A stretch of DNA of 64,000 nucleotides, from assembly GCA_028280415.1 (NCBI GenBank), contig JANQLV010000051.1, positions 124,001 through 188,000 of the forward strand, written 5' to 3'. Positions 34,602-43,475 of the stretch are shown here, one piece after another (within the stretch, counting starts at the first letter, position 1; each line of letters starts with the position of its first letter). A model generated the notes under the pieces. The model was not told the DNA's origin. It searched no databases and saw only the letters and a list, made by a program, of their open reading frames with translations. The DNA comes from Saprospiraceae bacterium (GTDB lineage Bacteria > Bacteroidota > Bacteroidia > Chitinophagales > Saprospiraceae). A program made the position numbers and the translations under genes.

Positions 34602-35782
34602 CTAAGCATATTTTCACACTAATCTGGAATAAAAAGAAGAAAAATTTCCTGCTTTTGCTAGAGATATTTTTTGCTTTTCTCATTCTTTTCGGAGTATTTA
34701 CATTTGTGATCAGTAATCTGCGCAATTACATAACTCCACTGGGTTTCGATACGGAAAATGTCTGGCTGGCCAGAATGGAAGTACCTCAAGATGTCGATTC
34801 CGCAGATTTTGCTCAGATGCGCCAGTTGCTTAGAACAGAACTTGAGGCTATACCGGAAGTTGAGCAAGTATCTTATACCATTAACATTACCCCTTTTTCC
34901 AACTCTGCCTGGCAAAACGGAACGGATGAAAATGGTTTTGATCTCAATGCCCGAATAATTCAGAATGATGAATACTATGAAGAAACCGGAGGGCTCAATA
35001 TCATTGAAGGACGATGGTTTATCAAAGATGATGTTCATTCGAAATATAAACCAGTGGTTATCTCCAAAATGTTACGAGATCTCGGCTGGCGAGGAAAACC
35101 GGTAATTGACAGCCTTTTTATATTCAATTATGATGACGGCCCCGATAACCAGGTAAAAATAGTAGGTGTAGTGGATCATTATAAATACATGGGAGAGTTT
35201 ACGGAAGAATATAATATGATTTTTATATACGAACCGACCACCTCTACTAACCTGGATTGTATGTATATACGGGTAAAAGACAATGCCAGCCCGACTCTGG
35301 AAGAGCAAATCAATAAAACCATCGCTGCGATTACTAAGCGCAATGATTTTATTATACAGACGCTAGAAAGTCAGCGCAAAAGAAAAAGCAGGCAAACCTG
35401 GATTCCCATTGGTATCCTGTTGGGTATCGGTAGTTTTCTGATTATCAATGTTGCACTTGGCTTATTCGGCGTACTCTGGTACAATATCAACAAGCGGCGG
35501 CCAGAGATTGGCTTGCGCAGAACACTAGGAGCTACAAAATCTGATATAGCCCGACAGTTCATCGGTGAGATTCTCATGGTTGCTTTTTTCGGAATAATAC
35601 TCGCAGCCTTTTTTACAATGCAATTTCCAATGATGAAGTTATTCGATATAGAAAACATTAACTATTATTACGCCATGTTAATCTCGGCAGGTGTTATTAT
35701 TTTACTGGTTTTGCTTTGTTCTTTCTATCCAAGTCGACAAGCGGCCTTAATTAATCCGGCAATTGCATTGCACGAAGATTAA
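34598..35782 (+). CDS. FtsX-type ABC permease (second of two)
   Basis: A 394-residue partner permease with the same layout: one helix, periplasmic domain, three C-terminal helices, and the loop NKRRPEIGLRRTLGATKSD. I chose ATG 34598 (4-bp overlap with the upstream stop), which puts the first helix 15 residues in; an in-frame ATG at 34508 would lie inside the upstream gene. It is less similar to the first permease outside the helices, which suggests a heterodimer. Confidence 0.92.
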   Translation: MTKHIFTLIWNKKKKNFLLLLEIFFAFLILFGVFTFVISNLRNYITPLGFDTENVWLARMEVPQDVDSADFAQMRQLLRTELEAIPEVEQVSYTINITPFSNSAWQNGTDENGFDLNARIIQNDEYYEETGGLNIIEGRWFIKDDVHSKYKPVVISKMLRDLGWRGKPVIDSLFIFNYDDGPDNQVKIVGVVDHYKYMGEFTEEYNMIFIYEPTTSTNLDCMYIRVKDNASPTLEEQINKTIAAITKRNDFIIQTLESQRKRKSRQTWIPIGILLGIGSFLIINVALGLFGVLWYNINKRRPEIGLRRTLGATKSDIARQFIGEILMVAFFGIILAAFFTMQFPMMKLFDIENINYYYAMLISAGVIILLVLLCSFYPSRQAALINPAIALHED

Positions 35783-35783
35783 A

Positions 35784-37160
35784 ATGATTATGACTCAAGC
35801 AACCCATATACTGATTATCGACGATGATATGGCGGTTCGCTCTTCCATAAAATTACTTTTGAAAAAAGCGAACTATACAGTAGATATGATCGGTCACCCC
35901 CGCAGTTTGCTTCAACAAATTGAAAGACAAAAGCCCGATCTTATTCTTTTGGATATGAACTTTGCAGTTGATACTTCGGGAAAAGGTGGTTTGCAAGCGC
36001 TCAAAGAAATTCGGAACACACATCCGGATATTCCGGTCATTTTGATGACGGGCTGGGCAACGGTTCAATTAGCTGTAGAAGGTATGAAGCTGGGAGCTAA
36101 AGACTTTATTGCAAAGCCCTGGGACAATAAAAAACTGTTGTCATCCATCAAAACGATCCTTGATCTGGGGCCCCGTAAATCTGCTCCGGCCCATCGTAAA
36201 GCGATCACGGATTTTGATCATATCATTGGGCAGGATCCCGTTTTTAAGCAGATGTTACAACTTGCACGCCGGGTAAGTAAAACAGATGCCAGTGTGCTGA
36301 TCATGGGAGAAAGTGGTACCGGAAAAGAACTGATTGCCGAGGCGATCCATTACGAAAGCCTCCGGGCAAGCAAACCTTTTGTAAAAGTCAACCTGGGAGG
36401 TATCTCTTCCAGCCTTTTTGAAAGTGAGATGTTCGGCCATAAAAAAGGAGCTTTTACCGATGCTTCAGCCGATCGAAAAGGACGTTTTGAAATGGCAGAT
36501 ACGGGGACTATTTTTCTCGACGAGATTGGCGACCTGGAACTAAATAGTCAGGTAAAATTGCTCCGAGTTTTACAGGAGCAAATTTTTGAGGTCCTGGGTA
36601 GTAGTCAGTCCAAACGCATTGATGTCCGGGTAATCAGTGCCACGAATAAGAACCTGGAGGCTATGGTGGGAGAAGGTACTTTCCGCGAAGATCTTTTTTA
36701 CAGAATCAATTTGATAAAAATCGAAATCCCTCCGCTCCGCAAACGTCGTGAAGACATCCCCCTACTTGTCAATTTTTATTTGAATAATTTAAAAACCATC
36801 TATAATCGCCCGGATTTACGAATTGACCGGGAAGCAATGAACTGGATCAGTATGCAGGAGTTCCAGGGTAATGTACGCCAGTTGAAAAATCTGGTAGAAA
36901 GGGTAATCCTGATCAGCTCCGGCAATAAGATTGGCTTAAAAGATTTTCAAAACCAGTATCGAAACAGTACTCTGACCGGAGCTACAGACCGGCTCCCAAG
37001 TGTGGGCAGCATTTCGCTGGAAGAAATGGAAGTAAAGATGATTAAAAAAGCACTGGCTTTCCACAATCATCAAATTAGTGCTACGGCCAAATCTCTCGGA
37101 ATAACGCGAAGTGCGCTGTACCGTCGCCTCGAAAAATACAATATTCCTCATGAGCCTTAA
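35784..37160 (+). CDS. sigma-54-dependent response regulator (NtrC/ZraR type)
   Basis: A 458-residue activator. Receiver: acidic DDD (13-15), phospho-acceptor Asp57, Lys111. AAA+ domain: Walker A GESGTGKE (175-182), sigma-54 contact loop GAFTDA (222-227; canonical GAFTGA), Walker B GTIFLDEIGD (241-250). C-terminus: Fis-type helix-turn-helix (ATAKSLGITRSALYRRL). It starts 1 bp after the permease stop (ATG 35784; a second ATG at 35790 is possible) and overlaps the kinase gene. It probably activates this operon from the sigma-54-like site upstream of the adaptor gene. Confidence 0.93.
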   Translation: MIMTQATHILIIDDDMAVRSSIKLLLKKANYTVDMIGHPRSLLQQIERQKPDLILLDMNFAVDTSGKGGLQALKEIRNTHPDIPVILMTGWATVQLAVEGMKLGAKDFIAKPWDNKKLLSSIKTILDLGPRKSAPAHRKAITDFDHIIGQDPVFKQMLQLARRVSKTDASVLIMGESGTGKELIAEAIHYESLRASKPFVKVNLGGISSSLFESEMFGHKKGAFTDASADRKGRFEMADTGTIFLDEIGDLELNSQVKLLRVLQEQIFEVLGSSQSKRIDVRVISATNKNLEAMVGEGTFREDLFYRINLIKIEIPPLRKRREDIPLLVNFYLNNLKTIYNRPDLRIDREAMNWISMQEFQGNVRQLKNLVERVILISSGNKIGLKDFQNQYRNSTLTGATDRLPSVGSISLEEMEVKMIKKALAFHNHQISATAKSLGITRSALYRRLEKYNIPHEP

Positions 37161-38433
37161 AACGAAATATGCGCTTTTCATCACTGTGATTCACCTGATT
37201 GTCGCAATACTGGCTTATCAATTGCTGAAAGATCAAAAGGTTTTTTTCTTCCTTGCAGAAATCGGCATCATCCTTTCCCTGATTATTGCTTATGCTTTAT
37301 ATCGCTCTTTTATTCGTCCTTTGCAATTTTTGTATACCGGAACAGATGCTATTCTGGATAAAGATTTTAATGTAAAATTTATAAAAGTTGGCTCCAGAGA
37401 GATGGATCGGCTGATTGATGTGTACAATGAAATGATCGATAACATCCGCATCGAAAGAACACAGGTTCAGCAGCAGCATTATTTCCTGATGAAGTTGATT
37501 AATGCCTCTCCGGCCGGAATCATCATTCTTGATTACGATGATCATATTACGGATGTCAATCCAAAGGCACTCCAATTATTAAACCTTCCTGAAACCTGTC
37601 TCCATAAAGCGCTGGACAAATTGGATCATCCAATTCTTAATCAGATTTCTAAAATGAAAACAGACAGTTCCAAAGTACTGTCCAGCGATGGTTTCGAAAA
37701 ATTCAAATGCCAGGTCTCGCATTTTATCCATAAAGGTTTTAATAGAAAATTCATTCTGATCCAGGAGTTGTCCAGGGAAATTTTGGAAGCTGAAAAAAGG
37801 GCTTATGGCAAAATAATCCGAATGATGGCACATGAAGTCAACAACTCGGTTGGAGCGATAAATTCTATTTTAAACACAATGGTAGATTTTTATGAAACCG
37901 AAGAGAATGAATGGAAAGAGCCCTTGAAAATTGCCATTCAAAGAAATGATCGAATGAACCAGTTTATGGCCAATTTTGCCAAGGTCGTGCGCTTACCTGC
38001 TCCGAATTTTGAAGCCATCAATATCAATAGTTTGGTAGAAAGTATTGGAAAACTCATGGAAGAACAAGCGCGCCTGCAGGATATCAGGATCGATTTCCAA
38101 TTATATCCAGAGCCTGTTTATGTTAATCTGGATATCCGGCAAATGGAACAGGTATTGGTAAACATTATAAAAAATGCCATTGAATCTATTGGACAAAACG
38201 GAACCATCTGCTTGTTGACTTCTGCTAGCCCCGGTACGATCATCATACGGGATAATGGTCCGGGCATCAAAGCAGAAAATGCAGAAAAGATTTTCTCTCC
38301 TTTTTTTAGTACCAAGAAAAACGGCCAGGGGGTTGGCCTTACTCTGATCCGCGAAATCCTGTTGAATCACAAAGCACAATTTCACTTAAAGACAGAAAGC
38401 GATGGCTGGACGGAATTCAGGATTAGTTTTTAA
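37150..38433 (+). CDS. sensor histidine kinase of the NtrB type
   Basis: A 427-residue kinase: two N-terminal helices (5-24 and 33-52) with almost no periplasmic loop, HAMP-like region, PAS domain (about 110-200), H box with His228 in MAHEVNNSVGAI, N box NIIKNAIESI, and G boxes IRDNGPGI and GVGLTLI. The very short loop argues for sensing inside or within the membrane. It is coupled to its regulator gene by an 11-bp overlap (ATG 37150) and stops 3 bp before a convergent gene. Confidence 0.92.
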   Translation: MSLKTKYALFITVIHLIVAILAYQLLKDQKVFFFLAEIGIILSLIIAYALYRSFIRPLQFLYTGTDAILDKDFNVKFIKVGSREMDRLIDVYNEMIDNIRIERTQVQQQHYFLMKLINASPAGIIILDYDDHITDVNPKALQLLNLPETCLHKALDKLDHPILNQISKMKTDSSKVLSSDGFEKFKCQVSHFIHKGFNRKFILIQELSREILEAEKRAYGKIIRMMAHEVNNSVGAINSILNTMVDFYETEENEWKEPLKIAIQRNDRMNQFMANFAKVVRLPAPNFEAININSLVESIGKLMEEQARLQDIRIDFQLYPEPVYVNLDIRQMEQVLVNIIKNAIESIGQNGTICLLTSASPGTIIIRDNGPGIKAENAEKIFSPFFSTKKNGQGVGLTLIREILLNHKAQFHLKTESDGWTEFRISF

Positions 38434-38436
38434 GAT

Positions 38437-38961
38437 TCACTGATGAAGTACCTTGAGATATTTCAGCCAGGGACCAACCGCCGCCTTTTGGTTTTTAGCC
38501 ATCACTCTTGTAATTTGATGGATATGTCCCAGATCATGTACCACCCAGGCGGCCAGTAACTGTTCCAGGCTCACTGCTCCAAATTCGGGATGAATACCTT
38601 CCTTTTTCAAAGCATCCGCATCAATATGCAGCTCTTTTAGAAGCTGTATATTTTCAGCTCTGCGTCTGGCAAATTCCTCCAGCAATTCATCCAGCGTTTT
38701 ACCTTTACTATTTTCAAACTGAGCAAAGCGATCGAAGGGAATAAAGTTTTTATCCCGGTGCTCATCCAAGATAATTTTAGCTCGTGGAATCCAGTCGGTG
38801 TTTTCTCCGTGAATTAAATGTCCAAGGATATCAAATGGACTCCAGGTATCCGCTCCTTCATTCGTATAAACCCAGTCATCAGGAAGTCCCCGGAGAAGTG
38901 TACGCAAGGTCTGCGGAACTCGTTCCAGGATCAGAATAGCCTCGTTTAGTTTAAAGTCCAT
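38437..38961 (-). CDS. DinB family protein
   Basis: A 174-residue four-helix protein of the DinB/YfiT superfamily. Histidines that can bind the metal ion are seen in ILGHLIHGE (H48, H51) and in VHDLGHIHQ (H142, H146, H148). Family members include thiol-dependent transferases and proteins of unknown role. It is monocistronic, and its stop faces the kinase stop. Confidence 0.88.
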   Translation of the reverse strand: MDFKLNEAILILERVPQTLRTLLRGLPDDWVYTNEGADTWSPFDILGHLIHGENTDWIPRAKIILDEHRDKNFIPFDRFAQFENSKGKTLDELLEEFARRRAENIQLLKELHIDADALKKEGIHPEFGAVSLEQLLAAWVVHDLGHIHQITRVMAKNQKAAVGPWLKYLKVLHQ

Positions 38962-39349
38962 ACAAATATTTTGAGTAAATAATTTTAAAGCCTCTTCACT
39001 TAAAGTTACATTTTTAAAAATGAAGTATGTTAAATAAATGAGTCATTCCGAATTTTAGCACCTCAAAAGAGATTTATAGAATATTAAGAAACAGGTCTTA
39101 GGTTTTGGGGCTCCGGTTTTCCGGGATGACTCATATAAGTACAAGCATCGCATCTGCCCTGGCAGAAAGACGCTGGTTACTCTCCGTTTTAGAATAAAAA
39201 CAATCGCTAGCTCAAAATTCTTCGATAATATTAATGAATTTACTAATTTTACAGCTATTATTCCATGCCGGTTTTTCCATTAAACAGATACGAATTCTAA
39301 CAATACAAACGTTAAACTTAATCTTTTACAAAATCTTTAAACCTTTAGT
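38962..39349. other. 388-bp divergent intergenic region
   Basis: It lies between the DinB gene (minus) and the coiled-coil gene (plus). There are two short hairpin-like words, CCGGTTTTCCGG near 39115 and TCTGCCCTGGCAGA near 39150, but no promoter box I trust and no ORF. Confidence 0.55.
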
Positions 39350-40276
39350 ATGAATAATACGGTCAGAAACGTTGCCATCGCCATTGCTGTTATTCTGGGC
39401 CTTTTACTGGCCTGGTCCTTATGGTCAGGAATGAATAAATCAAAAGAAATTACCAGACTGTCTTCTGAAAATTCTAGCCTGAATTCAGAAATGTCTGAAC
39501 TCGAAAAGTTAAAGGCAAGTCTGGAAGAAGAAGTAACTGCTCTTCAGGCTAATTATGAAGATTTAGCGGTCATTAACGATTCTTTGGCCAACTCTCTGGC
39601 TGCCGAGAAGTCCAGAGTAACCAGAAGAAACAGAACGATTTCCAAACTCAAAGCGGATGCCGAAGCCGAAGATTTAAAAGTAGAAAGCCTGACCGTGCAA
39701 ATCTCTCAACTCATGGAGCAAAAGTCTGAGCTGGAATCTCAAATCTCTTCCTTGCAGCAAGAGAATGCTGAGCTACGCGAAAGAGCCGGCATCCTGGAAG
39801 AAGACCTGGGCAAAGCTCGTGATGATAATGCTGCTCTTGCCAACCTCAATCGCACGATGCAGGGAGAGATCGATAATTTGACCCTGGCCAACTTCAAAGC
39901 GACTGCTTTTCAAGTCGAACTGGAAAAGAAAAATAAAAAGGCTACTGCCAAAAGTCGCCGAGCCCGCAGGATGAAGGCAAGTTTTGATCTAACCAATGTT
40001 CCCGAAAAATATCAAGGGGTTCGACCAATTTATCTCGTTATTACGGATGAGACCTCTACTCCTATTAAATTGGATAATCCAATCAAAGCACAGGTAATGG
40101 TCAATGATCAACAAACAGATATCATTGCTGCTGAAATGAAGGAAGTAAGCATCGAAACCAATCAGCGTATCTCTTTTACCCATGACCTTAGCAAGCGATT
40201 GAAAAAAGGATACTATCGCGTAATTGCATATACCGATATCGGAATTCTGGGAACCAGCAACTTCCGGCTAAGATAA
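39350..40276 (+). CDS. membrane-anchored coiled-coil protein of unknown function
   Basis: A 308-residue protein: one N-terminal helix (VAIAIAVILGLLLAWSLW), then a long heptad-rich coiled coil (about 30-200, Leu/Glu/Ser/Lys) and a compact C-terminal domain of about 95 residues (VRPIYLVITDETSTPI to the end) that looks like a beta-sandwich. It is probably a periplasmic, oligomeric envelope protein. A strong terminator follows, so the OmpA-like gene downstream seems to be a separate unit despite the similar coiled-coil design. Confidence 0.8.
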   Translation: MNNTVRNVAIAIAVILGLLLAWSLWSGMNKSKEITRLSSENSSLNSEMSELEKLKASLEEEVTALQANYEDLAVINDSLANSLAAEKSRVTRRNRTISKLKADAEAEDLKVESLTVQISQLMEQKSELESQISSLQQENAELRERAGILEEDLGKARDDNAALANLNRTMQGEIDNLTLANFKATAFQVELEKKNKKATAKSRRARRMKASFDLTNVPEKYQGVRPIYLVITDETSTPIKLDNPIKAQVMVNDQQTDIIAAEMKEVSIETNQRISFTHDLSKRLKKGYYRVIAYTDIGILGTSNFRLR

Positions 40277-40282
40277 ATGAAT

Positions 40283-40324
40283 GTAAAGGGATGACTTGCT
40301 ACTAATACAATGTCATCCCTTTGC
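40283..40324 (+). terminator. strong terminator between the coiled-coil gene and the OmpA-like gene
   Basis: An 11-bp perfect stem AAAGGGATGAC/GTCATCCCTTT (40285-40295 and 40312-40322), extendable to 13 bp, with a 16-nt loop and a pyrimidine-rich tail (TTTGCACTCTCTTTTCCCTT). It begins 6 bp after the upstream stop. Confidence 0.8.
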
Positions 40325-40372
40325 ACTCTCTTTTCCCTTGTAACCTTTATAACTCCTGTAACTCTTTTCACC

Positions 40373-41263
40373 TTGAGACTATATCTACTTTTTCTGGCAT
40401 TTCCCCTTTTTCTCCAGTCCTGCATCAGTAATAAAAAACATCAGGCCGCTATTGATTTAATGAATACCCAGCATCAAAAGGAAATCGTCCAGATGCAGGA
40501 AAAAATAGATACCGCGAATCGGTCGATCAAAGATTTGGAACTGAATCTCGCCGAAAGAATCGGAGAAAATAATATCCTCCTGATGCTTCGGGATGAACTA
40601 CAAATAGAGATTCTCAACCTGGAATCCAATATTGAAAACCTGAGTAGCTCTTCTTCTTCTGCTCAGAAAAACCTCAGCGCGAATCTCGCTAAGAAGGATC
40701 TTCAGATTAAGCAATTGAATGCTTATCTCAAAGAAGTGGAAACTACCATCGCAGCGCACGAGGATATAATCAAAAAAATTACCGGAGACTTGAATTATAT
40801 CGCTCAGGACTATCCGGAAGATATTGAAGTCAATCCGGGATTTAATTATGCCAAAATAGACATCAAAGAAGCTTTTCTTTTTAAGAAAAACAGTACCACG
40901 CGACTTCAGGACAATGGTTTTGTTATATTGGAAAAGTTTTCGGAAATTTTTCAGAAATTTCCGAATGTAAAAGTACAGGTCATTGGGCATACAGACACCG
41001 CCCCGCCCCGGGATAAAAAACGCTATGGGGATAATTGGAATTATAGCGCATTACAATCAGCTACAGTAGTCAGAACTTTGATTGACGATTATGATGTAAG
41101 CGCTAATCAGCTGACGCTTTCTGCCAAAGCGGAATTTGCACCCAAAGCTTCAAATGCTACAAGTGAAGGAAAATTAACCAATCGCCGTGTAGAGCTTCTC
41201 ATCTTACTTGAAACAGAAAACCTGGCAAAGAAAATCAGAGCAGTTCTCGCCAAAATACAGTAG
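40373..41263 (+). CDS. OmpA-family lipoprotein with coiled coil
   Basis: A 296-residue lipoprotein: signal MRLYLLFLAFPLFLQSC (Cys17), coiled coil (about 30-150) and C-terminal OmpA/MotB peptidoglycan-binding domain (VKVQVIGHTDTAPP, NRRVELLI). I chose the TTG at 40373: it yields a textbook lipoprotein signal, whereas the first in-frame ATG (40310) lies in the stem-loop of the preceding terminator and would add 21 residues before the signal. The protein probably tethers the outer membrane to peptidoglycan. Confidence 0.85.
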   Translation: MRLYLLFLAFPLFLQSCISNKKHQAAIDLMNTQHQKEIVQMQEKIDTANRSIKDLELNLAERIGENNILLMLRDELQIEILNLESNIENLSSSSSSAQKNLSANLAKKDLQIKQLNAYLKEVETTIAAHEDIIKKITGDLNYIAQDYPEDIEVNPGFNYAKIDIKEAFLFKKNSTTRLQDNGFVILEKFSEIFQKFPNVKVQVIGHTDTAPPRDKKRYGDNWNYSALQSATVVRTLIDDYDVSANQLTLSAKAEFAPKASNATSEGKLTNRRVELLILLETENLAKKIRAVLAKIQ

Positions 41264-41487
41264 ACAGATATTATAATTTTTCTGCTTTTCTCTTGATCAC
41301 AGCAATTATTAATATCCGATAATTTTAAATATAATAAAATCGACATTTCCTCAAAAGTACTACCGGCATCGATCTATCTTTGAATCGAAGACAGATTCAA
41401 AATGACAAGTACCTTAAATTAATCACCTATTAAGGAGTTGATTTGATAAACTTGTATATTCCAAACATTAATCCAAAATAAAGGTAT

Positions 41488-41916
41488 ATGAAAAAGTATT
41501 TTTTGTTTATTCTTCTGGCAGCAAGCATACAATTTCAAGCAAAAGCACAAGTAGACATACAAGTTAATCCAATCGCACTTTTATTTGAGGCAGTTCAGGT
41601 TTCTGCTGATTTTGGGATTGGTCAAAACGGTAGTATTGCTCTTGATGCGATAGGCATCGACGGCGATCTTGCTTTATTCGGAATTGGCAAGTATTATATG
41701 AATCCCAATTTGGGGGCCGACCGATTCTACATTGGAGGTTTTTTAGGTGCTATTGCTGATGAGGGTGCAGCAATTGGTTTCCTGGCCGGATATAAATGGG
41801 TCTCAAGACAAGGCATAAATTTCGAATTTGCACTGGGAGTCGGTCGAGGTGGAGGCGATATTGAAGTAGTGCCCTATGGTAAACTCACGGTGGGCTATCG
41901 ATTTAGTAAAAAATAA
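41488..41916 (+). CDS. small secreted, probably outer-membrane beta protein
   Basis: A 142-residue protein with signal peptide (MKKYFLFILLAASIQFQAKAQ) and a glycine-rich mature part of alternating strands (DRFYIGGFLGAIADEG, INFEFALGVGRGGG, PYGKLTVGYRF), ending like a small barrel protein (YRFSKK). It resembles DUF3575-type proteins loosely; no firm assignment. It has its own leader and converges with the LytTR gene. Confidence 0.78.
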   Translation: MKKYFLFILLAASIQFQAKAQVDIQVNPIALLFEAVQVSADFGIGQNGSIALDAIGIDGDLALFGIGKYYMNPNLGADRFYIGGFLGAIADEGAAIGFLAGYKWVSRQGINFEFALGVGRGGGDIEVVPYGKLTVGYRFSKK

Positions 41917-41926
41917 TAAAATATAA

Positions 41927-42811
41927 CTAATGTTTCGGGCTACTCTTAAAGTCCGTCATTTTTTCCATGACTGCTTTCTTATAAGTCCTGGAAACAGGAA
42001 TCCTGGATGCGGCCTGGTTAAGCACCAATCTTAGCTCCTGAGCGTTTCCCGAAACATTAATAACATGTCTTAGATTTACCAGGTACGAACGATGGCATTG
42101 AACAATAAAAGGATCATTCAGTTGTTTTTTGGTATTGATCAGGGAGATGCGTAACAGCATTTGCTTGATCTTTCCATTTTCATTAAGAAACACATTGATG
42201 TAATTCTTTTCTGCTTTAATGTATAGGAGTTCTTCATTATTGGTTTCCAATAATTCATTAACAATATTTGATTTAATCAAAATAGGGGCTCTTGTATCAA
42301 CATCCAATTCTTTTTTATCATCAATTAAAAGATTAAGTTTTTCCGCTTCCTTCAAACGCTTTTTCAATAACATATTATTAATGCTCAGGTTTCTGTAAAA
42401 AAGAGGAATGATCGCAATTAAAAATGTATAAAAAACGAATTTAAAGGCGAGATAAGAATCAAACTTATTTCCTAAGGTCTGTGCATACCATAATAAAAAC
42501 AATGCATTAACAATTATAAATAGAAGAGACCTCAGGATATCCTTAAAAATGGTCCACTTCTCCGTGTTAATAAACTGCACCACTAGAAAATGCGCAATCG
42601 ACCAATTAACTAGAGCAGAAAGAAAAGCAACCATTCCATAGATAATAAGATGCTTTGTGGATGCACATTGAATACCAAAAGGTTCTACCCAATAAAAAAG
42701 AAAAGCGATCACAATGCACAGTCTTAAAGCAGCCATCATTTCAATCAGGAAACCTCTGGTATAGGGAAAAGGATCGTGTAGTTTTTTATACGCTTCTCTT
42801 ATAGTATTCAT
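41927..42811 (-). CDS. LytTR-type DNA-binding regulator with membrane domain
   Basis: A 294-residue regulator: an N-terminal membrane domain of four helices (about 25-145), a linker coiled region, and a C-terminal LytTR domain (about 190-285) with LLYIKAEKNYINVFL, FIVQCHRSYLVNLRHV and IPVSRTYKKAV. Such one-component proteins often sit where a histidine kinase would be; a partner kinase is not next to it. It is divergent from the NTF2-like/serine hydrolase genes, which are its obvious candidate targets. Confidence 0.9.
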   Translation of the reverse strand: MNTIREAYKKLHDPFPYTRGFLIEMMAALRLCIVIAFLFYWVEPFGIQCASTKHLIIYGMVAFLSALVNWSIAHFLVVQFINTEKWTIFKDILRSLLFIIVNALFLLWYAQTLGNKFDSYLAFKFVFYTFLIAIIPLFYRNLSINNMLLKKRLKEAEKLNLLIDDKKELDVDTRAPILIKSNIVNELLETNNEELLYIKAEKNYINVFLNENGKIKQMLLRISLINTKKQLNDPFIVQCHRSYLVNLRHVINVSGNAQELRLVLNQAASRIPVSRTYKKAVMEKMTDFKSSPKH

Positions 42812-42860
42812 AGATGTTTTGTAATCGTTAAAAGATTAACCGCATATTCCCTGTTTGCTG

Positions 42861-42874
42861 TGACATTGGTGTCA
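42861..42874. promoter_or_regulatory. inverted repeat in the LytTR/NTF2-like divergent region
   Basis: TGACATTGGTGTCA is a 5+5 inverted repeat with a 4-nt centre, 50 bp upstream of the LytTR start and 108 bp before the divergent gene. It could be an operator; LytTR proteins more often bind direct repeats, so the link is weak. Confidence 0.35.
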
Positions 42875-42981
42875 TAATCCGGTATTTTGTAACATTTGGG
42901 AAACCTTTAATAATCTTACATAAAAATAATAAGAATATTTGTTTCCAATTAAAATGACAAAGAAGTTTCAAAACAATAAAT

Positions 42982-43434
42982 ATGAGATCTAATTATTTTA
43001 AAAAAATTCAAATCCTATGTTTTATTTTTTATCTTACAGGTCTGCAATTCACATTACATTCCCAGATACAAAAAGATAGTATTGACATTGAAAGGACCAT
43101 CGAGAATTTCATAGAGGGCTGGTATGAAGGCGATGCTGAAAGGATGGAAGCCAGCTTGCATGAGGACTTAGTTTCCAAAATCGTAATTCCCACCGATGAA
43201 GGAGGACGCTTGGGTCGTTTTACCGCAGCCCGCTTGATAGAGTTGACAAAGCGTGGAGGAGGGAACCAGGTACCAGAGAAAGAACAACGAAAAGAAATTA
43301 AAATCCTGGAAATCTATCAAAACGCAGCAACGGCAAGAGTCTTGGCTTATGATGCTATGGAGTTTCTTCATTTAGCCAAATGGAAAGGCGAATGGAAGAT
43401 CATCAACATCTTGTTTGAGAGAACCAAAAAATGA
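42982..43434 (+). CDS. secreted NTF2-like (lumazine-binding-like) protein
   Basis: A 150-residue protein with signal-type N-terminus (IQILCFIFYLTGLQFTLHSQ) and an NTF2-like fold: IERTIENFIEGWYEGDAERMEASLHEDLVSK at the start and FLHLAKWKGEWKIINILFE at the end, as in putative lumazine-binding proteins. It precedes two serine hydrolase genes, and its stop overlaps a possible ATG of the first (ATGA at 43431), so it is likely co-transcribed. Confidence 0.85.
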   Translation: MRSNYFKKIQILCFIFYLTGLQFTLHSQIQKDSIDIERTIENFIEGWYEGDAERMEASLHEDLVSKIVIPTDEGGRLGRFTAARLIELTKRGGGNQVPEKEQRKEIKILEIYQNAATARVLAYDAMEFLHLAKWKGEWKIINILFERTKK

Positions 43435-43475
43435 ATGCTTGTATTCAGGAATTTCAAAAATCATTAATTGCTTTT

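Noticed and set aside
36447-36464. GAFTDA instead of GAFTGA in the sigma-54 activator considered as a loss of function.
   Set aside because: This variant is common in Bacteroidota activators, and all other motifs are intact.
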